From Wuchereria bancrofti (taxonomy: Eukaryota; Nematoda; Chromadorea; Rhabditida; Onchocercidae): DNA of 64,000 nucleotides. The DNA lies in contig SSBO01000001.1 of NCBI GenBank assembly GCA_005281725.1, forward strand, positions 9,173,334 to 9,237,333, in the 5' to 3' direction. How positions within the stretch are numbered: the stretch's first letter is position 1; every line of letters starts with the position of its first letter. Below are positions 12,601 through 26,400 of this stretch, piece after piece. The translations under genes were made by a program, and so were the position numbers. The notes under the pieces were generated by a model. That model saw only the letters and a list, made by a program, of their open reading frames with translations. It searched no databases and had not been told where the DNA came from.

Positions 12601-15600
12601 AAATTTCATTGAAAAAATCAGCTGCAAAAGTTTCTTTTTTATCTTAGAACATTTGGGCTTAAATATTATACAATAAATGTTTAAAGTTAAATAAATAAAA
12701 GAAAAAAATTAAAAGAAATTCTTACATCCTTTGTTGTATTTTTATTTTATTTTATTTTTGCTCAAATCAAAATAAAAAAACTTGAAAAAACAAAAAAAAA
12801 ATCAAAAAATTCAATTGCATTTTTTTCAGTAATTAAATTATCATTCAGTAATTCTTACATACCAACAAAAAAAGTAAAAATAATGATCAAAAGTTTTCTC
12901 TGTAAAATATTTTAGCATAGATGTAAATATTATCTGTCAATCAATATTCTGTCATTAAGTAAAATAGTTATTCAATATAAATGGCCAATAAATCTTTACA
13001 AGAGAGAATTACGTTATGGGATAAATTTCAATTTTAACTGCTTGTTCAAACAACAAAAAAAACATTTCATTAAATCCTTTTTTTAAAAATATCACATAAT
13101 TTCGATCAAAAAATTTTAACCTTCTATAAGTTTCTTTCGTAATTTTATTTATAAATTTATTAATGAGATAACATATATTAATTAAAATTTACTGCAAAAA
13201 AAAAACTACACCATAAATTTTATTAATTTTAATTTTTAATCGTTTTCATCAACAAATAAGGAATGATAAAGTGAAATTGAATATGAGATGAAAAATGAAA
13301 TTATTGATTTTTCATGGCACTAACTGACAAAACTAACTAACTAACTAACTGACATTATCATTTCATCTAATGATGTGCAAAAGATCTTTCGGGAATTTCT
13401 TTATCATAATTTTGAGAAAGAGAAAGAGAAAGAGAGAGAGAGAGAAAGAGAGAGAGGAAATCAAATTCTTCAATTTTTGAAACTTTTAAAAGTGACGAAG
13501 TTAGACATATTTTTGCACATATTTGTCTTCCTCGTCAAATAACTAGTGGAAATGAACTAAAATGAATTCGACACACGTGAAATACGTGATGATAAATAAA
13601 TATCACGATTAAATTACGATTAGCAATTCATACGAAATCTATTGTCTACACCTGCATTGTTACTTTGAAGAAGAAAACAAATCAAAATCATAAATTTTTT
13701 TATGCCTAATTTTTAATTGTGAATTTTAAATTTCCACTGAATGAAATGTTAGGAGAAGAAAAACTAAAAAAGAGTAAAAAAATTTTTCTATGTAATAACA
13801 AATACTATAATATTACATTTAAGAAAATTATGTAACAAATTTTTTATCGGAAAAATTAATTACTAAATAATTTGTTTGGGTTTTTTTTCATAAAAAACAG
13901 TTTTGAGAGTTACAGCAGCAACTAATTATCACTGATTAGTGTAGCCTAATAAAAATTATAATTAGTAATGAAATAATTAATATTATATGATTACCGATAA
14001 AATAATAATTATAAGAGATAATAGATGTTTTTAATCTTTCCTTCAATTTTTTGCAAAATTCTGTTTAGTAATTATGAAGGAAGAAAATTAGGGATTTTTC
14101 CGTACATTTCGATTTTTATTAAAAGTTGTTTTGTGAGAAATAAACAACGAATAAAATACTCTTGAGACTTTTCAACAATGTTTGTAACTTTTATTACTCA
14201 AAATTTCAAAATAGAAATTGATCAAAATGGAAGAAAATTGAAATTATTAACAACGCAATGGATTAATTGCACATAAAAATGTTAATTGTACTTTGATTTT
14301 TAAAAATAATAATTGTAATATAATAGAATTATTGTGATAAAATTATGAAAAAACCATGATTAAAAGATTAAGGGAAAATATTAATAGTTCACATTTATTT
14401 GCTATTTAATAATGTTTTTAAAAAAATAAAAAAAAAATTAGGCTTTATACACTTGCATTATACTTCCATAATTGTATTAAACAAAGTCTAAGAAAAATCT
14501 CTAAATTACTTTAATTGGTTGAAGAAAAAAAAGACAACTTATTAGGCTAATATTTAAATTTTATTTATTTCACGATATTTTGATGATTTGATATTTGTCA
14601 AATATTTATGAATTCTTTTCATACTATCAAATTTTGCTATTAGAGTTGTTTTTTCTATTTTTTCAACTTAAAAATTATTTTGAGAGAATGCAGTTTAAGA
14701 TTACAGTGAAATGATTATTTTGTGTAGTTCCTACCTGGAAATTGTAAAAAAAAGTTTTAAAATAATCAAAAACATTCAAACTCTTTAGCTGACAATATTT
14801 AATTAAGCATTTTGTTTTGACAAAGAGATAAGATAAACCAAAAACTTCTTTTTAATTTTTTTAGCACTCCGTTTTGTTTTTTTCTTCTCTTTTGTTTTAA
14901 TATTCATAAGGCAAATTTTAGATACGAAAAAACTCAAGAAAAGAATCACAATTTGGCACAAAAAGTTTCAATCTGTCAACTTTTCAATTTTTTAACTCGA
15001 AATTTCATCAAAGTAACTTTTATATATATGTCAACAACTGTACAGTATGAATGAATTTACTCCAATCGGTTTTATTTTTCAGCATTTTCTAGAAATAATT
15101 ACGCAAGTTAGAAAAAACATTTTACGGGATTATTGAGTGAAATTTGGAATAAAGAAAAGCCAAATAAATTAATTGAATAAACTATTAATTAAGTTACTAT
15201 TAATTAATTATTATATTAGTGGGAGAAAGAGAAAACAAAATCACAGTTTTCTCCTTTCTTACCTATCAATTTGCTTCTTTTTTTAAATATTCATCGTATT
15301 AATTTGAGATATGAAAGTGTTTTTTTTTCAATTTTTAAAAAAGGAAATTTTTTTTTAGAAAAAAGAGTAATTTGCATGATTGTAAATGAATTTTGATGAT
15401 AAATTATGAATAAAAAGAATAACTTGAAGCATAAATAAAAGCAATAATGACAACCTGATGTGGCTGTGATTGTGATCTCGAAGATTTGAACTTAACCAAA
15501 TTTGATAGATTATTCATGCTAGTAGTCTGATGTGATAAGCTTGCAGTATTGATAATATGGAAGTTACTGATTGAGTGATAAAATAAACACTGGATGACAA

Positions 15601-17459
15601 GGTATTCTCATATGACTGATATGGGCGGATATCGTGAAGGTGTGGCCACTATTTCTAATAATTGAAGTCGGTTGGTGTCTTTGAAGTAGGGCGGAGTTAG
15701 ACGAGAAAAAAGTTTGTTGTGTTAATGATAGGATGATTTCTGAGAGAGAGAGAGAAGTGATAGTAGTGATAATGAGATTGGAAAGGAAACTGATAACAAT
15801 GCTTTCTTTATCAAAAGGTAAAATGATAAAAAGGACGGGGAGGGGAAAATATGATAATTGAATTAGATTTTATGAATACAATCATTGTTGCTGAACTGAT
15901 TGTGATAATTGTGATATAATAATAGAAGGATTATCAGTGATAGTAATAGTAGTAGTAGTAAAATTATCAGTGACAGTAATAGCAGCAGTAATAGTAGGTA
16001 ATTAGGAACAATCAAATCATACGTGTCTCCGTTTCATCCGATTTCCTTCACGTTTTCCATTGTTTTTTTTTACGTTTCATTTCATAAAGCATTCACTAAT
16101 TATAACATTAATAAATATTTAAAAATATAACTTTTCCTTTTCCTAAAATAAATATGCAAAAAAAAAAAGTAAAAAAAAAAGATTACTGAAAACAATGTGA
16201 TTACTAACAAAAAGATACCAAAAATTATTAAAAATAAAAAATAAAATTATTTTTTAAATGCTTTCACGTTTTTTTATTTTCTTTTCTGTTTTATAAATAA
16301 TAATTATAAAATTGCAACAAAATGTAAGTTCAAATTATATTAGCATTAATTTGTTATTGCTATTTCTCACTCATTCATAAATGTTTTTTTAATTTGTTCC
16401 TTTTAAATTATCGTTTTCTTTATCTTATCCATCTGAATTATTTTCATAGAAATAACTGAAATTGATAGATATATAATTTTTACTTAATGAATAAATTAAA
16501 ATGGTTAAGATTGATCAACTTATCAATCAATCGATGAAAAAATTTAATAGAAATCAATAAAAATTGAGCAAATTTAAGTTAATTTTATATACATAAATTT
16601 ATATGTGTAAGTGGTAGTATTAGTAAAATAGCCTAGCAGAGATGATTAACTATAGTAATAGTATCACAGAAGAGTCTATTAAATGTTAGTAAAGAAATTA
16701 GAAACGAAATTTAAATTAAAAAAAAAACAAGAAAAACAGAAAAACGAAGAAAGCATTAAGTGTAAAGAAATTAGAAATGAAATTTAAATTAAAAAAAGAC
16801 AAAAGAAAAAGAAGAAAGTATTAAGTGTTTACGATTACATAATTTCCTTTCGTTGTTTATCATTTCACATCAAATTCGATCATATTTTCTTTTCATAAAT
16901 GATAATTGCACTGTTTCATTTGAAAAGAAAGAGAAAAAGAAAAAAGGAAAAGAGAAAGAATGCAAAAGGAGACAGTTTACAACTATTATGCATACTATAA
17001 TCAATTTTAAAAATGAAGAAATAAAAGAAAAAAGGATATAACTATTTTTGCTCCACTCTCTTCATCTAACTTATTTTTCTCTTTTAGAAATTTGAAAAGA
17101 AAAAGTGTACTGCTATGCTTAAAATGAATAGTTCAAAACTAGCCTTAGGCTTTAGGCTTATAAACTAGGACTTAAGAAAGAAAGACATAAATAAAATTGG
17201 ATGCAAACAAATAAACAACCTAAATATTCGTTTCCGTTTTTTTTCTTTTCTTTTCTTTCTTTTTTCTTTTTTGTTAACCCTAGGGAAATTCAAAAAAAAA
17301 GACAAGGAGGGAGAGAGAAAGAAAGAGAGAAAGAGAAAGAGGAAAAAAGTAGAAGTATTTTTTTTTAATTTCTTAGCATATAATAATAAAAAAGGAACGA
17401 AGTATATCTGATATATGCTTGTTTTTTCTATTCCTTCCATTTTTCCTTTTTTTTCTCCC

Positions 17460-17490
<31 letters not shown>

Positions 17491-20400
17491 TTATCTCTTT
17501 CCATGATTACTTATTTGCATTTCATAAATAATTACTTGGGAATGTAATAAAAACTTTATGACTAATTTAGCCAAAAAGTTTACAGAATATCAACAACTTC
17601 TGGAAGTAATTTAAATAAAATACAAGTCAAAGAGTGGAAAAAAGACTTCGTTAAATTTTATTTTTTATTTTTATTTTCTTTTTTTGAAATAATGAAGTTA
17701 ATATTTAGCATATCTTTTCTTGAAATTATTTAAAATTATTGAAATATCTGAGACTTTTGACGATTAAAAAAAAAAAGCTCTAGGGATATAAGTAAGTTGA
17801 TTTAGTTGATTTACACGATCACAATTTATCTACTAATGGAACAATTTTCTATTAGGCCTAATTTTTTACATAAATTTCAAATTTCTCTTTTTTTGTCAGC
17901 CTAATCATTCTTCCAAAAATAGAAATCAGCTAAAAAATTTTTAAAAAAAGTTTAAAAAACCAGGAAATGTTATACATAAAAATTGAAAGTGAGTAGAGTT
18001 TGGAGAGAAACTGATAAAATGAATTAATTTTCAACTTTAAATTAAATTTGAAAAAAGTTTGATTGCTATTTTTTAAAGCTTGGGTAAATATAGTAATGAA
18101 TTAACTGATCATTGATGGTAATAATAGCAATTATTCATTTTATAAGGCATAAAAATGCTTGTAAGAATATTAACATAATTATTTATCGATTAATAATTTT
18201 AATTACCAATTAACAGTTTCATTGTGTGACGTATAAAATGAATCAAAGTTTCGATGCTCAAAGTTAAATTTATTATATTATTTTCATAATTTGAGTTAAA
18301 ACAATTCTTCCAAGAAGTTAAGGTTAAAATTATTATTATATTATTTCCAATTTTAATAAAAAAAATCATTACACAACGTATAAAAATAACGTAAAATTTT
18401 ATTTCTTTTTTTACCTTTAAATATTTCACATTGATTTGAATATTTCCTTTATTGGAGAAATTAACATTAACTTTATTATCAATAATTACAAAAGTGAAAA
18501 GAAAAAAAATTTGAGGAAAAAACTTTTTTCAAAACATTTGTTTACTTCGTTTTATTTCTTAAATATTTCTAAAAATTGCCCAAATTAAGCAAAGTATTAA
18601 ATATGACAACTAAAGCTAATGGAAAAAAGAAAAGTTTTTAGAGAAATATATTTGAAAAACATATAACTGAAATATTTGAAATATATGATTGAAGTGATTA
18701 AATTGGATTTGAAATGTTGAAAATGTCATTTAACAGATGATATAATTCGAATGACATTACCATACATTGTGCATATTTAATCCAAAAGGCGCAAATGTCA
18801 TGGCAATAAAGAATTTGAAACTATTTCTTGTGCTAATATTTTATTTTATCTAAGTAGCAGTTATTTGTATTTGACTAATTTTATTCTAATCTAATTTAAA
18901 TAATTCGAAATCTTTTGTAACATTTGCAATCAGGAAATTACGCTGATGTGCATGCATGCATGCATGCATGCATCTTCTGTGCATAATGTTTCAATTTTGC
19001 GGTTTTTTGTAATATTCTCATTCCATAAAATTGGTATTATTTTAAAGCTTTTTAATTAAAAAAAAAAAACAATTTTGTTTGTTAAAATTTATAACTTTTA
19101 TTAGCTGCAAGAAGTGTTACTTGTAGAATCAAATTTTAAAACTTCTTTTTAATGGACTTAAAATATGCTTTATTCTTTTAATAAAAATATCATCCTTGTA
19201 TTCAGTAACAGTGATTGATTTGTGTGTTTAAATCATTTAAAATCGTTTAATTTAAAATTGAAGCATATAAAAATGCGTTGAATATTAGAAAATTTTTCGG
19301 AAATAGGAAAATTTAAAAAAGATATTGCAAATAAAAGAATGCAAAATTAGTTGATGGGATAAAGTATATTACTATCAAAAGTAAATCTCGTCGAAAAATC
19401 AAAAAAGCAAATTTAGTAATTTAAAAAGCATCGCCAATTAGTAATTCAATCATGTTGTTTTTTTTCAAATGAACTTTTGTATAATTTCATCAGTTATTGG
19501 CTCTTTTAGCCAATTATTTCATTTCATAAAATTTGCTAAGATTTCTAAAATTTCCATTACTGCTCAAATTTAAATTAACAAATTTCAATTTTGAACTCTT
19601 CTTACTCCTACAATTGATTGATTGCATTATTCAAGAAGTTTCAAGTCATATTTCCTTCACAGTTCTTTAAAGATGGCATTAGAAACAGTCAAAATAAATT
19701 TTTTTGAGCAGTAACCAAGTTAGGATGAGAAAAACTAAAATTTTCAATTGTTGAAATTTAAATCCCTAAAATATCAGCGCTAAGTCGAATTTCAAATACA
19801 TATAAATGTAAAGTAATAATTTTACTATCAAAAATAGCTTATTTTATCATAAATAATGCATACAATACTTTTTCAATATTTGATGTTGTAATATTCAAAT
19901 TCGATGCATTTTATTTGTGAACAAAAATTGATTGCAATTGCATATTGATGAGAATATTTTTGTGAAATGAAACGAATGAATGACACAAAAGTAAAATGTT
20001 TTATAAATGACAAATAATTAACACTTTTTTTTATCACAGTTATAATTATGACTTATCTTAATCATTTTCACTTATTTTTCATCTGTTTCTAAGAAGGTTA
20101 AAAATGTTTGAAATTTTTTGTGATAATCACTTTTAACAGATAATTTACAAAATTTTTCATTGGCAAATACCTGGCAAAAGTTTTTTTTATTTAAAGAAAA
20201 AAATTTATCGCTTAAAATTGAATAAATTTGGAGAGAAAAAATTTGTTTGATATGTTTAAGTTTATGTTACTTCTGCTTATTTATCAACATTTTCTCTTTA
20301 CTTACAGAAAAAGAATATTTTGTCAATAAATTAATAAAATGAAAAGAATGTTTTTCATGTTGAAATTAAGTCAATAAATTAATAAAAAACAAAATATGAT

Positions 20401-23400
20401 CCCAATATTTAAATTTGTTTAATCTGCTTGTGTTGTTAATTTTCGTTGCAAATTATTCGGTGCTAACTTTTGTATTTTCAATTTTATAATTCATTTCAAT
20501 TGTTTATACATTTAAATGCTTATTGTTGAATTTCTCATTTCACTTCAAGTAGTATATTTATGCAATTTCTGTAAAATATGAATGAGGTAGTAAAGAGAAT
20601 AAAGACAAAAAAAAAAATTAAATGTTAAAATGAAATTACAAATTGGTCACAACATTGTGATATGATAGCGTGAACGACGCCACGGAACGTTTTATTTTCT
20701 TACGTCCTTTCTTGTTACGCTTACCGAAGAATTCTGGAACTTTGTTTTCGTTTCCCATTTAAACTAGAATAAATGATATGCTAAAGAAAATGAATAATCG
20801 TTTCCTGAATAAAATGATTTTTTTTTTTTGCTGCATGTCTTTTATGAATCAAAAAAAAAATAAAAATGATAGAGATTTTGATGGAGTATTTATGTCTCTA
20901 CTGATATTTTTGTCATTGAAATATTGTAAAATGCTACTACTATCACCATTGTCAACAATATTTTAAAAATGTTAACATCATGAATTATTAGGAAATCAAT
21001 AGCTACTACATGCTGATTGGATAATTCAATCAAAAATCAAGATTTAAAATAAAAGTAGAAATTAATTAATTTAAAAAATTGCATCATTTTTTTGGTTCAA
21101 ATAAAATTACAAATGGATGATGTCTTAACTTGATTCTCTTAATAATTTGCTAAAGAAGAACAAATTTACTATCAAAATTGCATAGAATTGATATGTTTGG
21201 TTAAAACTGGGTCACAATCCAAATCAGGACTGAAACCGGTTGGAGCAAATTATACGTATTGAATGATAGATAATGATTAATTTTTAACACAATTGATATT
21301 AGGTAACTAATTAAGGAAATCAAAATATACATTTTTACCTTATCTTAAAAAAAAATGCCACAAGAAAGTTGTTCTAAAAAATAAATGTGAGAGAAAAGAA
21401 AATGGTTTGAAAAATAAAACAAAATCTAACTTTAAAAGCAAAAAAATTTCTATAATGTTTGAACTTTGAACTATATGCATTCATAATTTCAATGTGTCAC
21501 AAGAAAGTTCTGAAAACAACTATCTTATGAGAAAATTAAATAAATCATTTATACGCACTTTCTTTTTTTGTTTGATAAAACAAATATAACAAAATAGTTA
21601 AGCTGAAAAACTTATTTATCATTTCAAATATGTCATTTTTCTTTTATTGTTTAGGAATTATTGTTTCAAAATTGATAAGTTACACTAATCATTTTTGATG
21701 AAATTAGTTCATAATTAGTTGATTTCATTTTAATGTGACATTTACAAATTATTACTAAGTGTTTCTTTTTATTTTGCAATAAATGAAATGCTAAATAATA
21801 TTTAGGAAAAATATTTTAAAAAATATTTGAGAGTCAGACATGTTTTTACATGAAAATTAATTTGCTTATTTTTATAAATTTCCGAAATTACATCTCATCT
21901 TGATATAATGTTCGATTGATTTCTAAACTGATTGCGCTTTTTGCAAGATGACGAAATACCTTGATTAGCCATTTGTTATTGAAAGTGGAATTTTTTTAGC
22001 TTTTAGAATGAAAAGAAGGTTTTAGTTTTGCTTTTGTAAGAAATGTAAGAAATGAATAATTTTTGGATATCGAAAATTTCATATAAACTAAATAGCATTA
22101 ATTAGCATACTATTTCTTTCATTTCTTTATCATTTAGCAACAGAATTCCATAATTAAATCCTTTTCATCTGGTAGCAAAATCTAAAAACGATTTTCCGTT
22201 AGGATTAAAAATGGTATATTTAAAAGATGGAACAATGCAAATTTTATTTGTTACTTTCTTCAAACAATTAATGATTCATTTCGTATATGTCAAATTTTTT
22301 ATTATTTTCCAGCATCAGAAATTGAAATCCAAAAAAAGTACTATTTTCCAGAGTGATATAAAATTGTTACTGCTAGTTTTCGTTTTTGCAGTACAAATCA
22401 ATCAAAAGTTTGCGAGTCTATGGCAAAAGTTTGAATTAATTTAAATGAAATATTTAAAAGTTACAGAGAGAAGGAATGGATGTCTAAATTATGCAATTCA
22501 TAAAAATTAGTAAATCAAGACATTTTCAAATGAAAATTTTTTAAATATTTTCTTTAGTTTCATGTATTAAAAAATTTCAAGTTTAGGAGTGGAAATAATC
22601 CAAACGATGAAAGATTCGTTTATAAATTTCGATTGCTTAAGTACTAAATAATAATTTATGAAATTTTATGAAATAAAAGAAATATGAATAATTACTGATA
22701 CATTGAAGTGATAACTTATAGGAAGAAACAATCACTAAATGAACTACCAGAACAACATATTTCACATTATAACGATTGATTTAAAGGAATTTTGAAATGT
22801 TCAGACTTTGATCACATAAATTAAATTAATTATTTGCAATGATTATGTTAATAAAAGAACCAAATCAAGTTATCTAATAAATTATGCTTGAATTTATAGC
22901 AACAGTAATCCTAATATTAACAGTAATGATGATAATGATAATAAACAGTGATGTGATTAAAAATAATGATAATGCTAAATGATAAAGAACAGTAATAATA
23001 AACTAGAGTAGTTACAAAATTAATTACAATTTCAAACAGCAGCACATTTACCTTTTTCCATTCTCGATAGTTTAATAAATGACTTTGCTATATTTGAACT
23101 ATTAAAGGAAGCAAAAAAAAAGAAAAATACGTAAACTTCTGCAAAAAGTTCACCCTCAATTATCATTTTTTCTTAATTTAACAGATTTCATAAATAAAAG
23201 GATTATTTGAATATCCTTCTTAAGTGGTATTCGTTCTAACACATACAAAAGCAATTTTGATATATATCAGATGACAAATTTAATTAAGATAATTTTGAAT
23301 TTTTTAAATAAATAACGGATTTAGTTAAGATGATTTTGATACAAACGATGAAAATAATTTTGTAAAAAGATGAAATTTTCAGCCTTTAATAAATGTCAAA

Positions 23401-26400
23401 TAAATACTGGATTGGATTACATCGAAGAAATGCACAAAGGTATCGTTTTTACCTGTCGCAGTTATTTACTGCCAATAATTCGAATGAATAAATTTTCAGA
23501 AATGATCACCGAATTAAACGAATAATCAATTTATGATCGCAGTCTTTCCTCATTTCTCTTTTCTTTTTTGTTTTATTTTATCGTCGAAATGATCTTCCTT
23601 TTATTTCTTATTTTATAATTATTAACAGAAAGAAAGTTTAATTTATTTTCTTGTAAAATAAAATTTTCAGTAAAAGACCGCTTTCATATTCAACTAAAGA
23701 TTTTAAAAATTTCAAAAAAAAAACTAAAAATTTCTTAAAAATCAGCGAAAAATTTTGAAAGATTATGTGATGAAACTGATGAAAAAGTTTAATGTTGCAC
23801 GAGATAATATTTGGATGATAATTTTTTTAAAAGAAAATTTACGGTTGGGTTTGTGGTACTGCTCGAGTGTGAATGAGAAAATGTGAATTGTCAAAGAAAA
23901 AGCAGAAACTGATGAAAATAACAAAAAATGAAACTGCGAAAGATTCTGAAAATGTTGAAATATTAATAATTGATAGCAAGTTAACATGAGAATACTTTAT
24001 ATTTTAATTAAAACGCGATAAAATTTCTGCTTGAATTTAAAAGAACAATGAAATTTCATCAGTCTAATACTAAATTAGATAGAAAATATGACAAATGATG
24101 TAAATAATAACTGAAACCGATAAAACTTGTGGGAAAAGTTTAGTTGGAATGTAGGGAATTGAGATTAAAAAGAATATATGAAAAGATATTAAAAATTAGC
24201 TTGGGGAAAGTGGTTCTGTTGAGTCAAATGCTAAACGAATGATCAATCATTTCTGGAATATAATCTCTGAAGAAGCAATTCGATGAACTGCAAAGATGGA
24301 AAAAAAGAAAAAATTTTCATCTTTGAAATTGGTGATCAGAGGCTCTTCCTTTTAAATATTTTTTTCAAATATTTCAAATTGAAAAATTCAAATACGGTTA
24401 AGGTATGAGCTTAATAACGTTTTCTATTAATTTATTTACAAATTAAACGATATTTCCTATCTTAGTGAATAAGTCTTGATGATGTATGTGACAATATATT
24501 TATTGTGACACAGTAACTCGCAATTGCATTCTATAAAATAGTCATTACAACAACAAAATTTTTATATAAAATTTTTGGAGTACTATTAATATTTAATAAA
24601 AAAATAATTACTTACCTTATCACTGTATCAAAATTAATCTTATCATCTTAAATATTAAATTAGGTGCAAAAGCATATGAATTTTTCAATTAAAACTAAAA
24701 AAGGTTCTTTTTTAAACTGTTAAAATTCCAAAAAAAAAAAGCAAAGAGAAATGCATTTTTGTAGAAATAGTTGTGACAGTGGTAGGTAATGACAATAATA
24801 TGAATTAATAATGATAAATAATAAGTAATAACAATGAACAATAATAAAACAATAACAGTAATAGCAAGTTACTTAATTTCTGCACAACGAAACAAATTTT
24901 ATTTTTTCACCTTAAAGGTAATTTTAAAACATTTATTTATATTTTATGATGCACAGCTAATATTTACTAGCAATTATAGCAAATATCAAGAAAGCATTGT
25001 CAGGGAAAAAAATGGTAATATTTAGAAAAGAAACGCATAATTCTTATGCAAATTATAAACAAAAATAAATAAAATAAATTCAGGAACATGAAATAGCAAT
25101 TATAATAACTTTATGATTGGATTAATCGACCATTTTTATAATTGGAAACGTGTCATAATCCACGTAAAAAACCAGACGTTGTGTTAAAATAAAATACTGA
25201 AGTAAATAAATGCCTTTATCAAAATAATTAAAACAACAAACAACATATTTAAGCTTCTGCAAAAGCAAAAAGTCTCAAAAAATTGAAAGAAAAACAATTT
25301 CTCTATTTGAAGTAATATTTTAGCAAATAATAAGTGCATACCTTCTAAATAGAGTAATCAATAGAAAAAAGCACAAATTGCAACAGAGTTGACATGCGAC
25401 ATATCACTGAAATGGCTGCACTTTTGGCAAAAAATCTGAAATGCATATATTATAATGAAAAGTGTCTTATTTTTTTAGCTGAAATTACTGTTAACAAAGG
25501 AAGTTTAAAAAAATCCAAAACTGTTCTTTCTCTTAGCAGCATAGTAGTAGCAATATATGACGTGAAACTTCTTCTTCTATGCTTTGTGACGTGGTAGATT
25601 CGTCATCTTCCCAAATTCTTTAGGACATATATTGCACTCTGAAAATATAACAGCAATTCCAAACAAATTCAAATCATTCATGTTAACACACCAATCGAAT
25701 GAAATTAAATTTATCAATTGTGATCGACCCGTCAACATTTCGAGTTACTGTGTAGGGATTGATTTCTGGCACGACCAGCAATTGTTGGTAAATTGGGTCG
25801 GTAAACTTTTTCATTGTCGAAGCATAGAAGGCTTTCACATCTAAGTAAGTAAATTTAACAGTCTGATGAGTATATTAATTCAAGATAAAAAAGATATTTA
25901 AAAAATGAAACTCATTTAGTATATCTTCTAGCATTTGGAAGTGAAACGGCGGCTCTTCTCGCAAATGATTTTTCAAATCTATCAAAATTGGCAGATTTAT
26001 TTATGCCTTATATATTAATAAAAGCCATATTTCCTAAAATTCTGTTTAATCAATAAGTTAAAATGAACTCCAGCGCTGTTTGAAGTACATTATTACAAGG
26101 TTGCTGAACGTTTCAACCGTTAGTTAGTCTATTACTATTAAAAAAGGAGAAAAAAAAAGTACCTTCGAGCACTGCTCACTTCAATGAATAGATTTAAATG
26201 ACGAATCTATTTGTGAAAATCTCATTATTCACCAAAATCATAGTAAAACAATATTTGAAGAGGAATTGTTAAATGATCAGACTAATTTTGCATCACGAAA
26301 AATTTTCTTATCATCCCTTTCTTTATTAAATATGATAAAAGTAATATCAGAATTAAAGAAATAATCAAAGCAAACAGTCGATTATTGTCAAATGATTTTT

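Larger units (their letters stand above)
15518..20653. other. Long AT-rich intron between candidate first exons A and B
   Basis: No coding exon is supported beyond the promoter-like block at 15.6-15.7 kb. It holds a tandem duplication at 16690-16828, CT and GA microsatellites (about 17293-17345 and 17455-17493) and a TGCA run at about 18951-18973. Confidence 0.5.

Noticed and set aside
25632..25844. 70-codon plus-strand frame
   Set aside because: The minus-strand frame over the same bases has a start, a phase-0 donor and a more protein-like composition, so this is treated as its shadow.
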